Source: Aquabacter sediminis (GTDB taxonomy: Bacteria > Pseudomonadota > Alphaproteobacteria > Rhizobiales > Xanthobacteraceae). Taken from it: a stretch of 64,000 nucleotides of DNA. The DNA lies in contig NZ_JARBFX010000003.1 of assembly GCF_028863665.1 (NCBI RefSeq), positions 496,001-560,000 of the forward strand. Reading direction: 5' to 3'. The position numbers and the translations under genes are program-made. Below, in pieces: positions 1 to 8,414 of the stretch; positions within the stretch are counted from its first letter, which is position 1; each line of letters opens with the position of its first letter. The notes beneath the pieces are model-generated. The model did not search any database, was not told the origin of the DNA, and was given only the letters and a program-made list of their open reading frames with translations.

Positions 1-253
1 GATGGGTCTTGGGCTTGGCCTTGCCAGTGGAATAGGACGTGTTCTGGGGAACGCCCAACACACCCTTCACGCCGCCAGCGACGCCACCTGCGACACCTCC
101 GACGACGCCGCCCACGGCCCCGCCGACTGGCCCCGCCACATCCTGCCCCGTCGCCGCGCCTTGCTGGGCGCCGCGCACCACGCCCTGGGCCGCAACGGGG
201 GAAGCCGTGAGCGCGGCGATGCCAAGGGCCACGAAAATCATGCGTGTCTTCAT
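1..253 (-). CDS. Small secreted Gly/Val-rich protein (partial, C-terminus outside window)
   Basis: Reading leftward from an ATG at 253, the frame stays open to the window edge (84 codons). It starts with a clear signal peptide (MKTRMIFVALGIAALTASPV then AAQ). A glycine/valine/alanine-rich stretch follows, with repeated GGVVGG, GGVAGG and GGV units, then a polar tail. An AGGGAG motif lies about 8 bases before the ATG. Short Gly-rich exported proteins of this kind are common in rhizobial genomes; no enzymatic domain is visible. The Gly-rich part could be a glycine-zipper membrane segment, which is inference. Function unknown. Confidence 0.6.
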   Translation of the reverse strand, partial: MKTRMIFVALGIAALTASPVAAQGVVRGAQQGAATGQDVAGPVGGAVGGVVGGVAGGVAGGVKGVLGVPQNTSYSTGKAKPKTH

Positions 254-556
254 GATCATATCTCCCTTTCTGGCATCAGAACGGAGGCAGACCGGCAGCG
301 GTTCCCAAGGGGAACGGGCTCCAGCCTTGCTCCGGGGCCTGTGGTCGCTCACATTGGCGTCAACGGGATTCCCTCATGTCGCCGCGACCCCTCTGCTTCC
401 CCTCCGGCCAGTTGGCCGACCTGTCGAGATCCTCCGATTGCCCGCATTCGGCCAGCCTCGCGCGGCCACTGCCGGAGTCCCGGGAGCGTGCCGGCTGTGT
501 CGGCGCCTCTCTTCTTCATTCGGCGCGAGCGCTGCGCATCGCAAAGGCGGACGAAC
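254..556. other. Intergenic region between two divergent genes
   Basis: About 300 bases separate two divergently read genes, so promoters for both must lie here or just inside. I see no convincing -35/-10 pair, hairpin or repeat. Open frames crossing it have no start signal and no recognisable product. Confidence 0.5.
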
Positions 557-1720
557 ATGGCTGAAGACCCCTCCGTTCCGCCGAAGCGCCGCCGCCGCAA
601 GCCGGCGCCCCTGCTCCTTCCCTTCGACGATGCCGCTGCAGCGCCCGTCGAGGGCACAGCGCAGATGAATGAGGCGGCACCGGTCCTCGCCGATGCGCCG
701 CATCACGAAGTGGAAACGCCCGTCGCTGCCGTCGAGACGGAAGACCCGGCCCTGTCGTCCGCGCCGGCAGAGCCTGTTGAGGATGAGCCCCCCTCCCCGC
801 CCCGGCGCAGAAAGCGAGCCAAGGCCGCCCCGGCCCCCGTTGAAGCGGCCGCGCCTCCCGATGCCGATCAGGAAGAGCCTCAGTCCGAGCCCGCCACTGC
901 GGGGGAAGCGGAGCCTTCGTCCGCGGCCCTGGCGGCTCCTGCGGCGGCCAGCCCTTCCGCTGAGCTCGTGACGCCGGGTGACATGGCCGAGCCTCGGGTC
1001 GTGACCGCAGGAACAAACGCTGTGCCTGCGCAGGCGCCGCCCGACGGCAGCGCAGGCGAGGAGGAGGTTTCAGGCAAAGGAACCGCCTCCGCTGTGGCTG
1101 AAGCTGAGGAGTCACAGGTCGAGGTATCCGCTCCGGTGACGGAACCGGATGGGTCTGCCAACAAGGATTACGTGCGCATGCACGCTTTGCCCTCGGAGGA
1201 TGAGCCCGCAGGCCAGCCGGCCGACAGTCCGCACAGTCTGGAGGCCGCGGGCACCGCCGAGACGACGGAGGATGGCCCGGCCACCGCGGTGTTACCTCCC
1301 CTGGGGGAGGTCGACGAAGAAGGAGCCCTGCACGGCGAGAGGAAGGCAGAGACGACGCAAGCGGTGATCGCGCTCGACGCCACACTTTCCGAACGGACTG
1401 CGCCCGCTGTCCCCGCGCCCCAGTCTGTCCCGGCCAATCCGCCTGAGCCCCCGGCCGTGCGCGCGCCCCCGAAGGCAAAGGCGCGGCCTGCCCGCGCTTC
1501 GGCCATGCGTGGGCAGAAGCGCCTGCGCATCGGGGGGGTGGAAATCGGCGCCGCACAAGCTGGTGCATTGGCGCTTGGGGCGCTGGCCATCGGCGCCTTG
1601 GCCATTGGCGCCCTCGCCATTGGGCGCCTCGCCGTGGGCCGCGCCCAGGTTCGCCGCCTGGAGGTGGACGAACTGGTCATCGGCACGGTGAAGGAAAAGG
1701 ACAAGCCGCGCCGTCGCTGA
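557..1720 (+). CDS. Ala/Pro/Glu-rich protein with C-terminal pentad repeats
   Basis: 387 codons from the ATG at 557. The frame is open further upstream, but that part has no start signal and lies in the intergenic region. The N-terminus is basic (KRRRRKP). About 280 residues of low-complexity Ala/Pro/Glu sequence follow, probably disordered, with basic patches (RRRKR) near residue 90. Near residue 320 composition changes to an ordered segment (RLRIGGVEIG) followed by eight five-residue units such as ALAIG, RLAVG, RLEVD and ELVIG, then a basic tail. The repeats suggest a short beta-helix like pentapeptide-repeat proteins. No signal peptide; function unknown. Confidence 0.7.
   Translation: MAEDPSVPPKRRRRKPAPLLLPFDDAAAAPVEGTAQMNEAAPVLADAPHHEVETPVAAVETEDPALSSAPAEPVEDEPPSPPRRRKRAKAAPAPVEAAAPPDADQEEPQSEPATAGEAEPSSAALAAPAAASPSAELVTPGDMAEPRVVTAGTNAVPAQAPPDGSAGEEEVSGKGTASAVAEAEESQVEVSAPVTEPDGSANKDYVRMHALPSEDEPAGQPADSPHSLEAAGTAETTEDGPATAVLPPLGEVDEEGALHGERKAETTQAVIALDATLSERTAPAVPAPQSVPANPPEPPAVRAPPKAKARPARASAMRGQKRLRIGGVEIGAAQAGALALGALAIGALAIGALAIGRLAVGRAQVRRLEVDELVIGTVKEKDKPRRR
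1565..1684 (+). repeat. Eight in-frame 15-bp units encoding a pentad repeat
   Basis: Eight consecutive 15-base units encode ALALG, ALAIG, ALAIG, ALAIG, RLAVG, RAQVR, RLEVD and ELVIG. The first five are similar at DNA level (GCC-CTS-GCC-ATY-GGS pattern); the last three have diverged but keep a hydrophobic residue at positions 2 and 4. The units sit near the 3' end of the Ala/Pro/Glu-rich gene. Confidence 0.75.
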
Positions 1721-1811
1721 CAGGCCGTGCTTGGGACATCGAGGCCCCCAGCTTTTTCCGCCCTGCGCCGGACCCCAATGGGCCCGGCTTGCCCTTCGCA
1801 GCGCGACGCGC

Positions 1812-4403
1812 TCACAGGTGCCGGAGCACGCGCACCGGCGGTTCGCTCAGGGCCCGCCAGGTCCCGATCAGGCCGAAGCCAAGTGTGAAAGCCAGGGCCA
1901 CAACGATCACCACGCCCGCCGCCACCGGGGAGAAGGTGAAGCCGATATTCATCACCTGCGTGGCCACCCCATAGGCCGCCGCGCTGCCCGCCGCGATGGA
2001 GAAGGCCGCCGTGACAAGACCCAGTGCCGCATATTCCAGGGCATAGGCGCCCATCAGGCGGGGGCGGGTCGCGCCGAGGGTCTTCAGGATCACCGCGTCA
2101 TAGACGCGATGCTGATGGCCCGCCGCCAGCGCGCCCGCCAGCACCAGCACGGAGGTGAGCAAGGTGACCAGGCTGGCGATGCGGATGCCGAAGGCGATGT
2201 CGCCCACCATCTTGTTCGCCTCGTCCAATGCTTCCTTGACGCGCACCGTCGTCACGCCGGGAAACGTCGCCGCCATGGCCTTGAGGAGCGCCGTCTCCTG
2301 CGCGGTGGTGGCGCCATCGGGATAGGTCAGCGTCGCCAGCACCGTATAGGGCGCGCCGGCGAAGGTGGCCGGCGAGAACACCATGACGAAATTGATGCCG
2401 AGCCGCTGCCAGTTCACATCCCGCAGATTGGCGATCCGGGCGGTGATGTCCCGGCCGAGCACATTGACGGTGACGGTGTCGCCGATGGCGAGGCCGAGCC
2501 CCTGGGCCAGCTTGCGTTCAAAGGACACAAGCGGCGCGGTCTCGCTTTCCGGCCACCAGCGGCCCTCAACCAACTTGGAACCTTCCGGCACCTCGTTGGA
2601 GAAGGAAATGCCACGGTCGCTCTGGAGCACCCAGGCGGCATCGGCGGAGGGCTTGGCCTGCTCAACGGGCACGTCCTTCAGGGCCGTGATGCGCCCGCGC
2701 AGCATGGGCACGGAGCGATAGTTCGATCCGGGCGCCTGCGCCGCCAGGAAGCTTTTGACGGCCTCCTCTTCGCTGTTGGGCACGTCCACGAAGAAGAAGC
2801 TCGGCGCCTTTTCGGCGAGCGTGCCGGTGATCTCCGAGGTGAGGCTGCGGTCGATGAGAGCGATGGTGGTCAGGAGCGACAGGCCGAGCCCCAGCGACAG
2901 CACCACCGTGGGCGTGAGGGCGCCTGGGCGGTGGATATTGGCAAGGGCAAGGCGCGCCATGGTGCCGCGCGGACGCGGCAGGCGTTTTGCCGTCGCCATG
3001 ATGGCGGAGGCCACAAGCCTCAGAAGGGCGAACACACCGGCTGCCGCGCCAATGAAGATCAGAGCGGCCCGCTTGTCCTCGGCGGTGGCGACCGCAAGGG
3101 CGGCAAGGGCCAACACCGTTGCAGCGCACAGCACCATATAGAGACGCGGCGGCCGGCGGCGGCCAGCACCCGGCACGTCCCGGAAGAGAACCGACACCGG
3201 GGCTTCCTGCGCCCGCGCAAGCGGCCACAGGGTGAAGGCCAGCGTAACGAGGGCGCCATAGAGGGCCGCGAGGACGAGCGCCAGCGGGTCCAGCTTCGGG
3301 GCGAGCGGGAAAGGGATGAAGCCGGAAATGGCCGCGCTGGCCGCGAAGGGCAAGGCCGCCCCCAGAATGAGCCCGCCGCCAATGCCAATGGCCGCAAGGG
3401 CGGAGACCTGCGCGAAATAGGTGGCGAAGATCACGCCCCGGCTGGCGCCCAGCGCCTTGAGCGTGGCAATGGATGCGCGCTTCGTGGCCAAGTGGCTCGC
3501 CACCGCATTGGCGACGCCCACGCCTCCCACCAGCAGGGCGGTGAGGCCCACCAGGGTCAGATACTGGGCGATGCGCCGCACGTTCCGCTCCAGCTGCGGG
3601 GCCGCCGCATCACGGGTGCGCACCTCGAAGCCGGCGTGCGGAACCTCCTGCTTCACGCGCTCGGCAAAGGCCGCGAGGGCCGAGGGCGAGGGATCATTCA
3701 GCTTCACACGATAGGTCCATCGCACCAGGCTGCCGGGCTGGATGAGATGGGTGGCCTCCAGGCCCGCCATGGAGGTGAGAAGCCGTGGGCCGAAGCCGAC
3801 ACCGGAGGAGAGGCGGTCGGGTTCATCGGCGATGACGCCCCGGATCTCCAGGTCCGCCTCACCCACTTTCAGCCGGTCTCCCGGCTTGAGGTCCAGCCGG
3901 GCCATCAAGGTCTCGTCGGCCACGGCGCCGGCAACGCTCCCTCGTACGGCGAGAAGCTCCGCCAGCGGTGCGGCGGGATGGGTCTCCAGCGTGCCGAAGA
4001 GCGGATAGGCCCCGTCGACGGCCTTCAACTCCACCAGCGTCGCATCCCCCGACGGAGCACGGGCCATGGCGCGAAGCGAGGCGATGCGGGCGACCTGCCC
4101 GGCCGAGCCGAGGACGGCCAATTCCTCCGGCGTCGCCTCCCGCTGCACCAGGGCAAAGGCCGCGTCCCCGCCCAGAATGGCCTGGCCTTGCCCGGCCAGC
4201 CCCTCGGTGAGGGCGCGGGCGAACGAGCCGATGCCGGCAATGGCCATCACCCCCAGGACGAGGCACGCGAGAAACACGCCAAAGCCTCGCCGGGCACCGC
4301 GCAATTCACGGGCGGCGAGGCGGAAGGGGACGGGGAAGGCCGAGGTCCGGGTGGGGCCAGCGGGCCGGGCCGAGACCGGCAAGCGAGGCGCGGGCGCGTT
4401 CAT
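1812..4403 (-). CDS. YbbP-type ABC transporter permease (FtsX/MacB superfamily)
   Basis: 863 residues, matching full-length YbbP-like permeases (about 800-860). After a short polar N-terminus a membrane helix begins near residue 38. A large periplasmic domain follows, then a first FtsX-type three-helix block near residues 280-400 containing KRASIATLKALGA. After further helices and a second periplasmic domain, a second FtsX block near residues 730-850 carries DAVILKTLGATRPRL. This is the permease of a tripartite-type exporter acting on lipids or envelope substrates; the substrate is unknown. Its ATG overlaps the stop of the ATPase gene (ATGA), so the two form one operon. Confidence 0.9.
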   Translation of the reverse strand: MNAPAPRLPVSARPAGPTRTSAFPVPFRLAARELRGARRGFGVFLACLVLGVMAIAGIGSFARALTEGLAGQGQAILGGDAAFALVQREATPEELAVLGSAGQVARIASLRAMARAPSGDATLVELKAVDGAYPLFGTLETHPAAPLAELLAVRGSVAGAVADETLMARLDLKPGDRLKVGEADLEIRGVIADEPDRLSSGVGFGPRLLTSMAGLEATHLIQPGSLVRWTYRVKLNDPSPSALAAFAERVKQEVPHAGFEVRTRDAAAPQLERNVRRIAQYLTLVGLTALLVGGVGVANAVASHLATKRASIATLKALGASRGVIFATYFAQVSALAAIGIGGGLILGAALPFAASAAISGFIPFPLAPKLDPLALVLAALYGALVTLAFTLWPLARAQEAPVSVLFRDVPGAGRRRPPRLYMVLCAATVLALAALAVATAEDKRAALIFIGAAAGVFALLRLVASAIMATAKRLPRPRGTMARLALANIHRPGALTPTVVLSLGLGLSLLTTIALIDRSLTSEITGTLAEKAPSFFFVDVPNSEEEAVKSFLAAQAPGSNYRSVPMLRGRITALKDVPVEQAKPSADAAWVLQSDRGISFSNEVPEGSKLVEGRWWPESETAPLVSFERKLAQGLGLAIGDTVTVNVLGRDITARIANLRDVNWQRLGINFVMVFSPATFAGAPYTVLATLTYPDGATTAQETALLKAMAATFPGVTTVRVKEALDEANKMVGDIAFGIRIASLVTLLTSVLVLAGALAAGHQHRVYDAVILKTLGATRPRLMGAYALEYAALGLVTAAFSIAAGSAAAYGVATQVMNIGFTFSPVAAGVVIVVALAFTLGFGLIGTWRALSEPPVRVLRHL

Positions 4404-5104
4404 GCCGGCACGCGCGCCTGGTCGGCTTCGATATGCCCCGACCGCAACCGCACAACGCGGCTGCAGCGGGTGGCGAGGGCGGGATCATGGGTGACGAGCA
4501 CCAGCGTGGTGCCCCGCGCCCGATGGGCGGCGAACAGCAGATCCATGATCTGCCGGCCGGTGGCCTCGTCCAGATTGCCGGTGGGCTCGTCCGCCACCAG
4601 GAGGGCAGGATGGGGCGCGAGCGCGCGGGCAACCGCTACCCGCTGCTGCTCGCCGCCCGACAACTGGGACGGATAGTGCGTGAGCCGACCGCCAAGGCCG
4701 ACCGCCTCCAGCTCTGCGGCGGCACGCTCGAACGCGTCCGGACGGCCCGCCAATTCCAGCGGCACGGCCACATTCTCGATGGCGGTCATGGTGGGGATGA
4801 GGTGGAAGGACTGGAAGACGATACCCACATGGCCACCACGGAACCGCGCGAGGCGATCCTCGTTGAGGCCCACCAACTCGGTTCCCGCCACCCGGACGGA
4901 GCCCCGGTCGGCCCGTTCCAGGCCGGCCATGACCATGAGGAGCGTCGACTTGCCGGAACCTGACGGCCCCACCAGACCCACGGTTTCGCCCGTTTCTATG
5001 GTCAGTGATAAATCCTTGAGCACGTGAACCCGCGCGGCTCCCTCCCCCAGCGACAGATCCACGTTGCGAAGGGCGATGGCGGGCGGAGAAGAAAGGCTGT
5101 CCAT
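4400..5104 (-). CDS. YbbA/LolD-type ABC transporter ATP-binding protein
   Basis: 234 residues with a complete ABC ATPase: Walker A GPSGSGKST near residue 45, Q-loop VFQSFHL near 97, signature LSGGEQQR near 148, Walker B LLVADEPTG near 168 and switch histidine in LVTHD near 203. It belongs to the LolD/MacB/YbbA group that pairs with FtsX-type permeases. It is first in the operon with the YbbP-like permease, overlapping it by four bases. The tesA-type gene is divergent; the same ybbA-ybbP / tesA arrangement is known from Escherichia coli. Confidence 0.93.
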   Translation of the reverse strand: MDSLSSPPAIALRNVDLSLGEGAARVHVLKDLSLTIETGETVGLVGPSGSGKSTLLMVMAGLERADRGSVRVAGTELVGLNEDRLARFRGGHVGIVFQSFHLIPTMTAIENVAVPLELAGRPDAFERAAAELEAVGLGGRLTHYPSQLSGGEQQRVAVARALAPHPALLVADEPTGNLDEATGRQIMDLLFAAHRARGTTLVLVTHDPALATRCSRVVRLRSGHIEADQARVPA

Positions 5105-5165
5105 GAGGTCCTTACGCTTTGCGGTGCCGCCCGGATCGTCGCTATCGGCCGGACGCTTCGACTGG

Positions 5166-5867
5166 ATGCACCGCGCGCTTCATCGGTGCGCCGCACACAT
5201 TCGGGCATATGGCCCGTCCATTTCGTCACGGAAAGGGCTGATCCTGGCCATGGCTGCGTTCACGATCGCGTCAATTGCCACAGCGGAGGCGCGCACGCTG
5301 CGCGTCGTGGCGCTCGGCGACAGCCTCACCGCCGGCTTCGGCCTGCCCAAGGCCGACAGCTTCGCCTCCAAGCTGGAGGCGGCGCTGAAAGCCAAGGGCT
5401 ATGACGTGGCCATCATCAATGCCGGCGTGTCCGGAGATACCACCTCGGGCGGTCTCGCGCGGCTCGACTGGAGCGTGCCGAAGGACGCCGATGCGGTGAT
5501 CCTGGAACTGGGCGCCAACGACATGCTGCGGGGCACCGACCCGGAAGTCACCCGCAAGGCCCTCTCCGAAATCCTCTCCCGCCTGCAGAAGCGCGGCCTC
5601 CCGGTTCTGCTCGCCGGCATGCGGGCCGCCCCCAATCTCGGCGCGGACTACCAGGCGCGGTTCGACAAGGTCTTCCCGGACCTCGCCCGCACCTATCCGG
5701 TCATCTATTATCCCTTCTTCCTGGAGGGTGTCGCCGGGGACCGCTCCCTGAACCAGCCGGATGGGCTCCACCCCACTGCGGCGGGCGTCGACCGGATCGT
5801 CGCCGCCATCCTGCCGGACGTGGAGAAGCTGCTGGCGCGGGCAAAGGACAAGCCAGCCGGTCAATAG
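5166..5867 (+). CDS. tesA: TesA-type periplasmic esterase/lysophospholipase (GDSL hydrolase)
   Basis: SGNH hydrolase with block I GDSLTAG, block III GAND and block V DGLHP, giving the Ser and Asp/His of the catalytic site. This matches the TesA arylesterase/thioesterase/lysophospholipase group. A hydrophobic stretch ending TAEA, just before RTLRVVALGD, is a signal peptide. The start is uncertain. ATG 5166 gives a basic n-region (SSRKG) before the hydrophobic core; ATG 5250 has a GGAAAGGG motif 12 bases upstream but would lack the charged n-region. Divergent from the YbbA-type ATPase. It overlaps the next, convergent gene by 7 bases. Confidence 0.88.
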   Translation: MHRALHRCAAHIRAYGPSISSRKGLILAMAAFTIASIATAEARTLRVVALGDSLTAGFGLPKADSFASKLEAALKAKGYDVAIINAGVSGDTTSGGLARLDWSVPKDADAVILELGANDMLRGTDPEVTRKALSEILSRLQKRGLPVLLAGMRAAPNLGADYQARFDKVFPDLARTYPVIYYPFFLEGVAGDRSLNQPDGLHPTAAGVDRIVAAILPDVEKLLARAKDKPAGQ

Positions 5868-6706
5868 CGGACCAGTGCCCCCAGCACGATGCCATTCTCC
5901 TGCGGGGCGTTGCGGGCATAATAAGTCGAGACGACCGCTGCCATGAGCGAGACGCTGGGGTTGAGCTCATACATTCCGCCGATCTGCAGCTTGTAATATT
6001 CATAGGAGAGGTCGAAGACGGGACCGTCTCCGGCCCCCTCCGAGATCACGTTGAAGGACTGGAACAAAGCCAGCCATTTCGGCGCGACGCGCACGCCCAA
6101 GGTGGCGTCGAAGCGGAACTCGTTGGGCGGCGCGCCGTAGCGCTGGCGCTGGGCCACCTCCAGGTCCACAAAGCTGGAATAGCCCCAGAGGTCAAAGGAG
6201 ATCCCAGCCAGCAGGCGCAGGTCCAGTTCGCCGTTCACATAGCCGATGACCGCCTCGCCCTCGGAGGGCTTGGCGCCTGGAAAGCGCGCCACCACCTGGG
6301 CAGAGACGACAAAATCCGACCCTAAGGTGTGTCCCTCCGCGAGCCGCATGCGCAGGCCCACATCCGTGTAGCCCGGGCCGAAATAGGACTGGTCGGTGGG
6401 TGCCCCGACGGAGATGCGCACGACCTCGGGGGCAACCATGAGGGTAAGCCAGTCGGCAGCGCCATATTCGAGGAAAAGCTGGGTGGTCACCTTGTCGTAG
6501 GTCTGGGCGGCGAACAGGCTGGAGGCGCCGTCAAAGGCATGGTCGGACCAGGTGGCCGTCGCCTGGAGGAAGGCCATCCCTTCTGATTCCCGCAAGGTCC
6601 AGGCGCCTGCGCGGGCCGGTTGCGCGGACGCAAAAAGGCATCCCGCGACGCCACACAGCACGACGCAGGCCGATGCCAGACGACGACGCCCCTGACTGCG
6701 CCGCAT
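5861..6706 (-). CDS. Secreted, probably outer-membrane, protein of unknown function
   Basis: 281 residues from the ATG at 6706; an in-frame ATG at 6751 would add 15 residues but disturb the signal peptide. The N-terminus (basic MRRSQGRRR, then a hydrophobic core ending AQPARA) is a typical signal peptide. The mature part is rich in alternating aromatic/polar segments and ends in a hydrophobic residue, arginine and tyrosine (VRY), consistent with a beta-barrel outer membrane protein. I recognise no named family. The tail overlaps the end of the convergent tesA gene by 7 bases. Confidence 0.75.
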   Translation of the reverse strand: MRRSQGRRRLASACVVLCGVAGCLFASAQPARAGAWTLRESEGMAFLQATATWSDHAFDGASSLFAAQTYDKVTTQLFLEYGAADWLTLMVAPEVVRISVGAPTDQSYFGPGYTDVGLRMRLAEGHTLGSDFVVSAQVVARFPGAKPSEGEAVIGYVNGELDLRLLAGISFDLWGYSSFVDLEVAQRQRYGAPPNEFRFDATLGVRVAPKWLALFQSFNVISEGAGDGPVFDLSYEYYKLQIGGMYELNPSVSLMAAVVSTYYARNAPQENGIVLGALVRY

Positions 6707-6896
6707 GTCCTTCCACCAGCGGAGGAAATCCCCACGGGCACAGCATGACACAACGGAAGCGAGGCTGTCCCTACGTTACGTTGCGGAAATTTCATCACGT
6801 GTGCACTTGCCCCGCATTTCGGAACTCACCATATTTGGCACGAGCCGAGGCTGGGCGCGGTATCGCTGCGTCCCCTCGGTCCAATGGAGAGAGACG

Positions 6897-7685
6897 ATGT
6901 CCGATTATGATCGCAACGTCGCCGGGCGGTTCGGCGCGACGGCGACACGCTCGCAGGCCGCGATCGACCAGGGCCTGCGGTCTTATATGCTCAGTGTCTA
7001 CAACTACATGACGCTGGGCCTTGCCATCACGGGCCTTGCTGCTTTGGGCGTCTTCATGCTCTCGGTCACGTCCGACCCCAGCCTGGCGGTCGGCCGCGTG
7101 GCCGGTGGCATCATGCTGACCCAGTTCGGCTATGCCCTGTTTGTGAGCCCCCTCAAGTGGGTGGTGATGCTCGCGCCCCTGGCCGCGGTGTTCTTCCTGA
7201 GCTTCCGCATCCAGAACATGAGCGTGGGCGCGGCGCAGGCGACCTTTTGGATCTATGCGGGTCTGGTGGGCGTGTCGCTGGCCACCATCTTCCTGGTCTA
7301 CACCCATGAGAGCATCGTCCGGGTGTTCTTCATCACGGCCGCCTCGTTCGGCGCGCTGAGCCTGTGGGGTTACACCACGCAGCGGGACCTGTCCGGCATG
7401 GGCTCGTTCCTGATGATGGGCCTGTTCGGCATCATCATCGCCTCGCTGGTGAACATCTTCCTCGGCTCCACGATGCTTCAGTTCATCGTGTCCGTGGTGG
7501 GCGTGCTGGTGTTCGCTGGCCTCACCGCCTACGACACCCAGCGCATCAAGGAGATGTATTTCGAGGGCGACGACAGCGTGGTGTCCGGCAAGAAGGCCAT
7601 CATGGGCGCCCTGACCCTCTACCTGGACTTCATCAACCTGTTCATGATGCTGCTCCAGCTCTTCGGCAACCGGAACAGCAACTGA
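6897..7685 (+). CDS. Bax inhibitor-1/YccA family membrane protein
   Basis: 262 residues from the ATG at 6897, preceded by a GGAGAGAGAC purine tract. The frame is open further upstream, but that part is not family-like. A short polar N-terminus (SDYDRNVAG) is followed by about seven hydrophobic segments, with the family-typical TAYDTQRIKEMY near residue 212 before the last helix (YLDFINLFMMLLQLFG). Members are Ca2+-leak-type or protease-associated inner-membrane proteins (YccA/YbhL in E. coli); the precise role here is unknown. A strong terminator follows. Confidence 0.92.
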   Translation: MSDYDRNVAGRFGATATRSQAAIDQGLRSYMLSVYNYMTLGLAITGLAALGVFMLSVTSDPSLAVGRVAGGIMLTQFGYALFVSPLKWVVMLAPLAAVFFLSFRIQNMSVGAAQATFWIYAGLVGVSLATIFLVYTHESIVRVFFITAASFGALSLWGYTTQRDLSGMGSFLMMGLFGIIIASLVNIFLGSTMLQFIVSVVGVLVFAGLTAYDTQRIKEMYFEGDDSVVSGKKAIMGALTLYLDFINLFMMLLQLFGNRNSN

Positions 7686-7709
7686 CCGGTTTCCGCTCTG
7701 CGCACCATC

Positions 7710-7737
7710 GGGCCCCGGCGACTGCCGGGGCCCTTTT
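7710..7737 (+). terminator. Rho-independent terminator after the Bax-inhibitor gene
   Basis: Perfect 10-bp stem GGGCCCCGGC / GCCGGGGCCC around a four-base loop, followed directly by TTTTCGTTT. It lies 25 bases after the stop codon. Confidence 0.9.
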
Positions 7738-7836
7738 CGTTTGGGCTCTCTGATGAGGGCAATGGTAGCCGCGCGCTTCCGCACCGCGCGGCCATCGGTC
7801 TAAAAGGGGGCGTTTCGTCCCCGCAAAGACCGCCCC

Positions 7837-8358
7837 ATGAAGATCCGTCCCGCCCTTCCCGACCATGTCGCCGGCATCGCCGCCATCTATGACGATGCCG
7901 TGCGCCACGGCACCGCTTCCTTTGAGCTGGAGCCTCCCGACCTTGCCGAAATGATGCGCCGCTACCAGGCGCTGAAGGACGGGGGCTTCCCCTATTTCGT
8001 CGCCGAGGATGGCGAAGAGGTGCTGGGCTATGCCTATGCGGGCGCTTTCCGGCCGCGGATCGCCTATCGCTGGACATTGGAGAATTCGGTCTATGTGGCC
8101 CCCGCCGCCCATAAGCGCGGCGTCGGGCGCGCCCTGATGGAGGCTCTTTTGGCCGAATGCGAAGCCCTGGGCTTCCGCCAGATGGTGGCTGTGATCGGCG
8201 ACAGCGCCAATGCCGGCTCCATCGCCCTCCATCGCGCATGCGGCTTCCGCCACATCGGCGTGCTGCCGGCCACCGGATTCAAGTTCGGACGCTGGATCGA
8301 CACCGTGCTGATGCAGCGCGAACTGGGTGCCGGAGACGCCACCTTGCCGGGTGGATGA
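7837..8358 (+). CDS. GNAT N-acetyltransferase, phosphinothricin-acetyltransferase (Pat/YncA) type
   Basis: 173 residues covering one GNAT fold. The order matches Pat/Bar/MddA-like enzymes: IRPALPDHVAGIAAIYDDAV at the start, FVAEDGEEVLGYAYAG near 55, RWTLENSVYVAPAAHKRGVG near 85-100 (acetyl-CoA loop) and ALHRACGFRHIG near 135. The family acetylates small amino-acid-like substrates such as phosphinothricin or methionine sulfoximine/sulfone with acetyl-CoA. The actual substrate cannot be told from sequence. It is a single gene between the terminator and the diguanylate cyclase gene. Confidence 0.9.
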   Translation: MKIRPALPDHVAGIAAIYDDAVRHGTASFELEPPDLAEMMRRYQALKDGGFPYFVAEDGEEVLGYAYAGAFRPRIAYRWTLENSVYVAPAAHKRGVGRALMEALLAECEALGFRQMVAVIGDSANAGSIALHRACGFRHIGVLPATGFKFGRWIDTVLMQRELGAGDATLPGG

Positions 8359-8414
8359 CCTCCCCTCCACTGGACAGGCGCTGAAAACGTGCGATGGTCT
8401 GAGCGCATCTTCCG

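Noticed and set aside
2-556. Upstream open extension of the Ala/Pro/Glu-rich protein
   Set aside because: Runs across the divergent secreted-protein gene and the intergenic gap, without a ribosome site; the ATG at 557 is the natural start.
1731-4676. A 981-codon open frame on the plus strand opposite the YbbP permease gene
   Set aside because: His/Arg/Gly/Gln-rich nonsense composition, no start signal, and exact antisense of a clearly conserved permease and part of its ATPase; typical of high-G+C codon bias.
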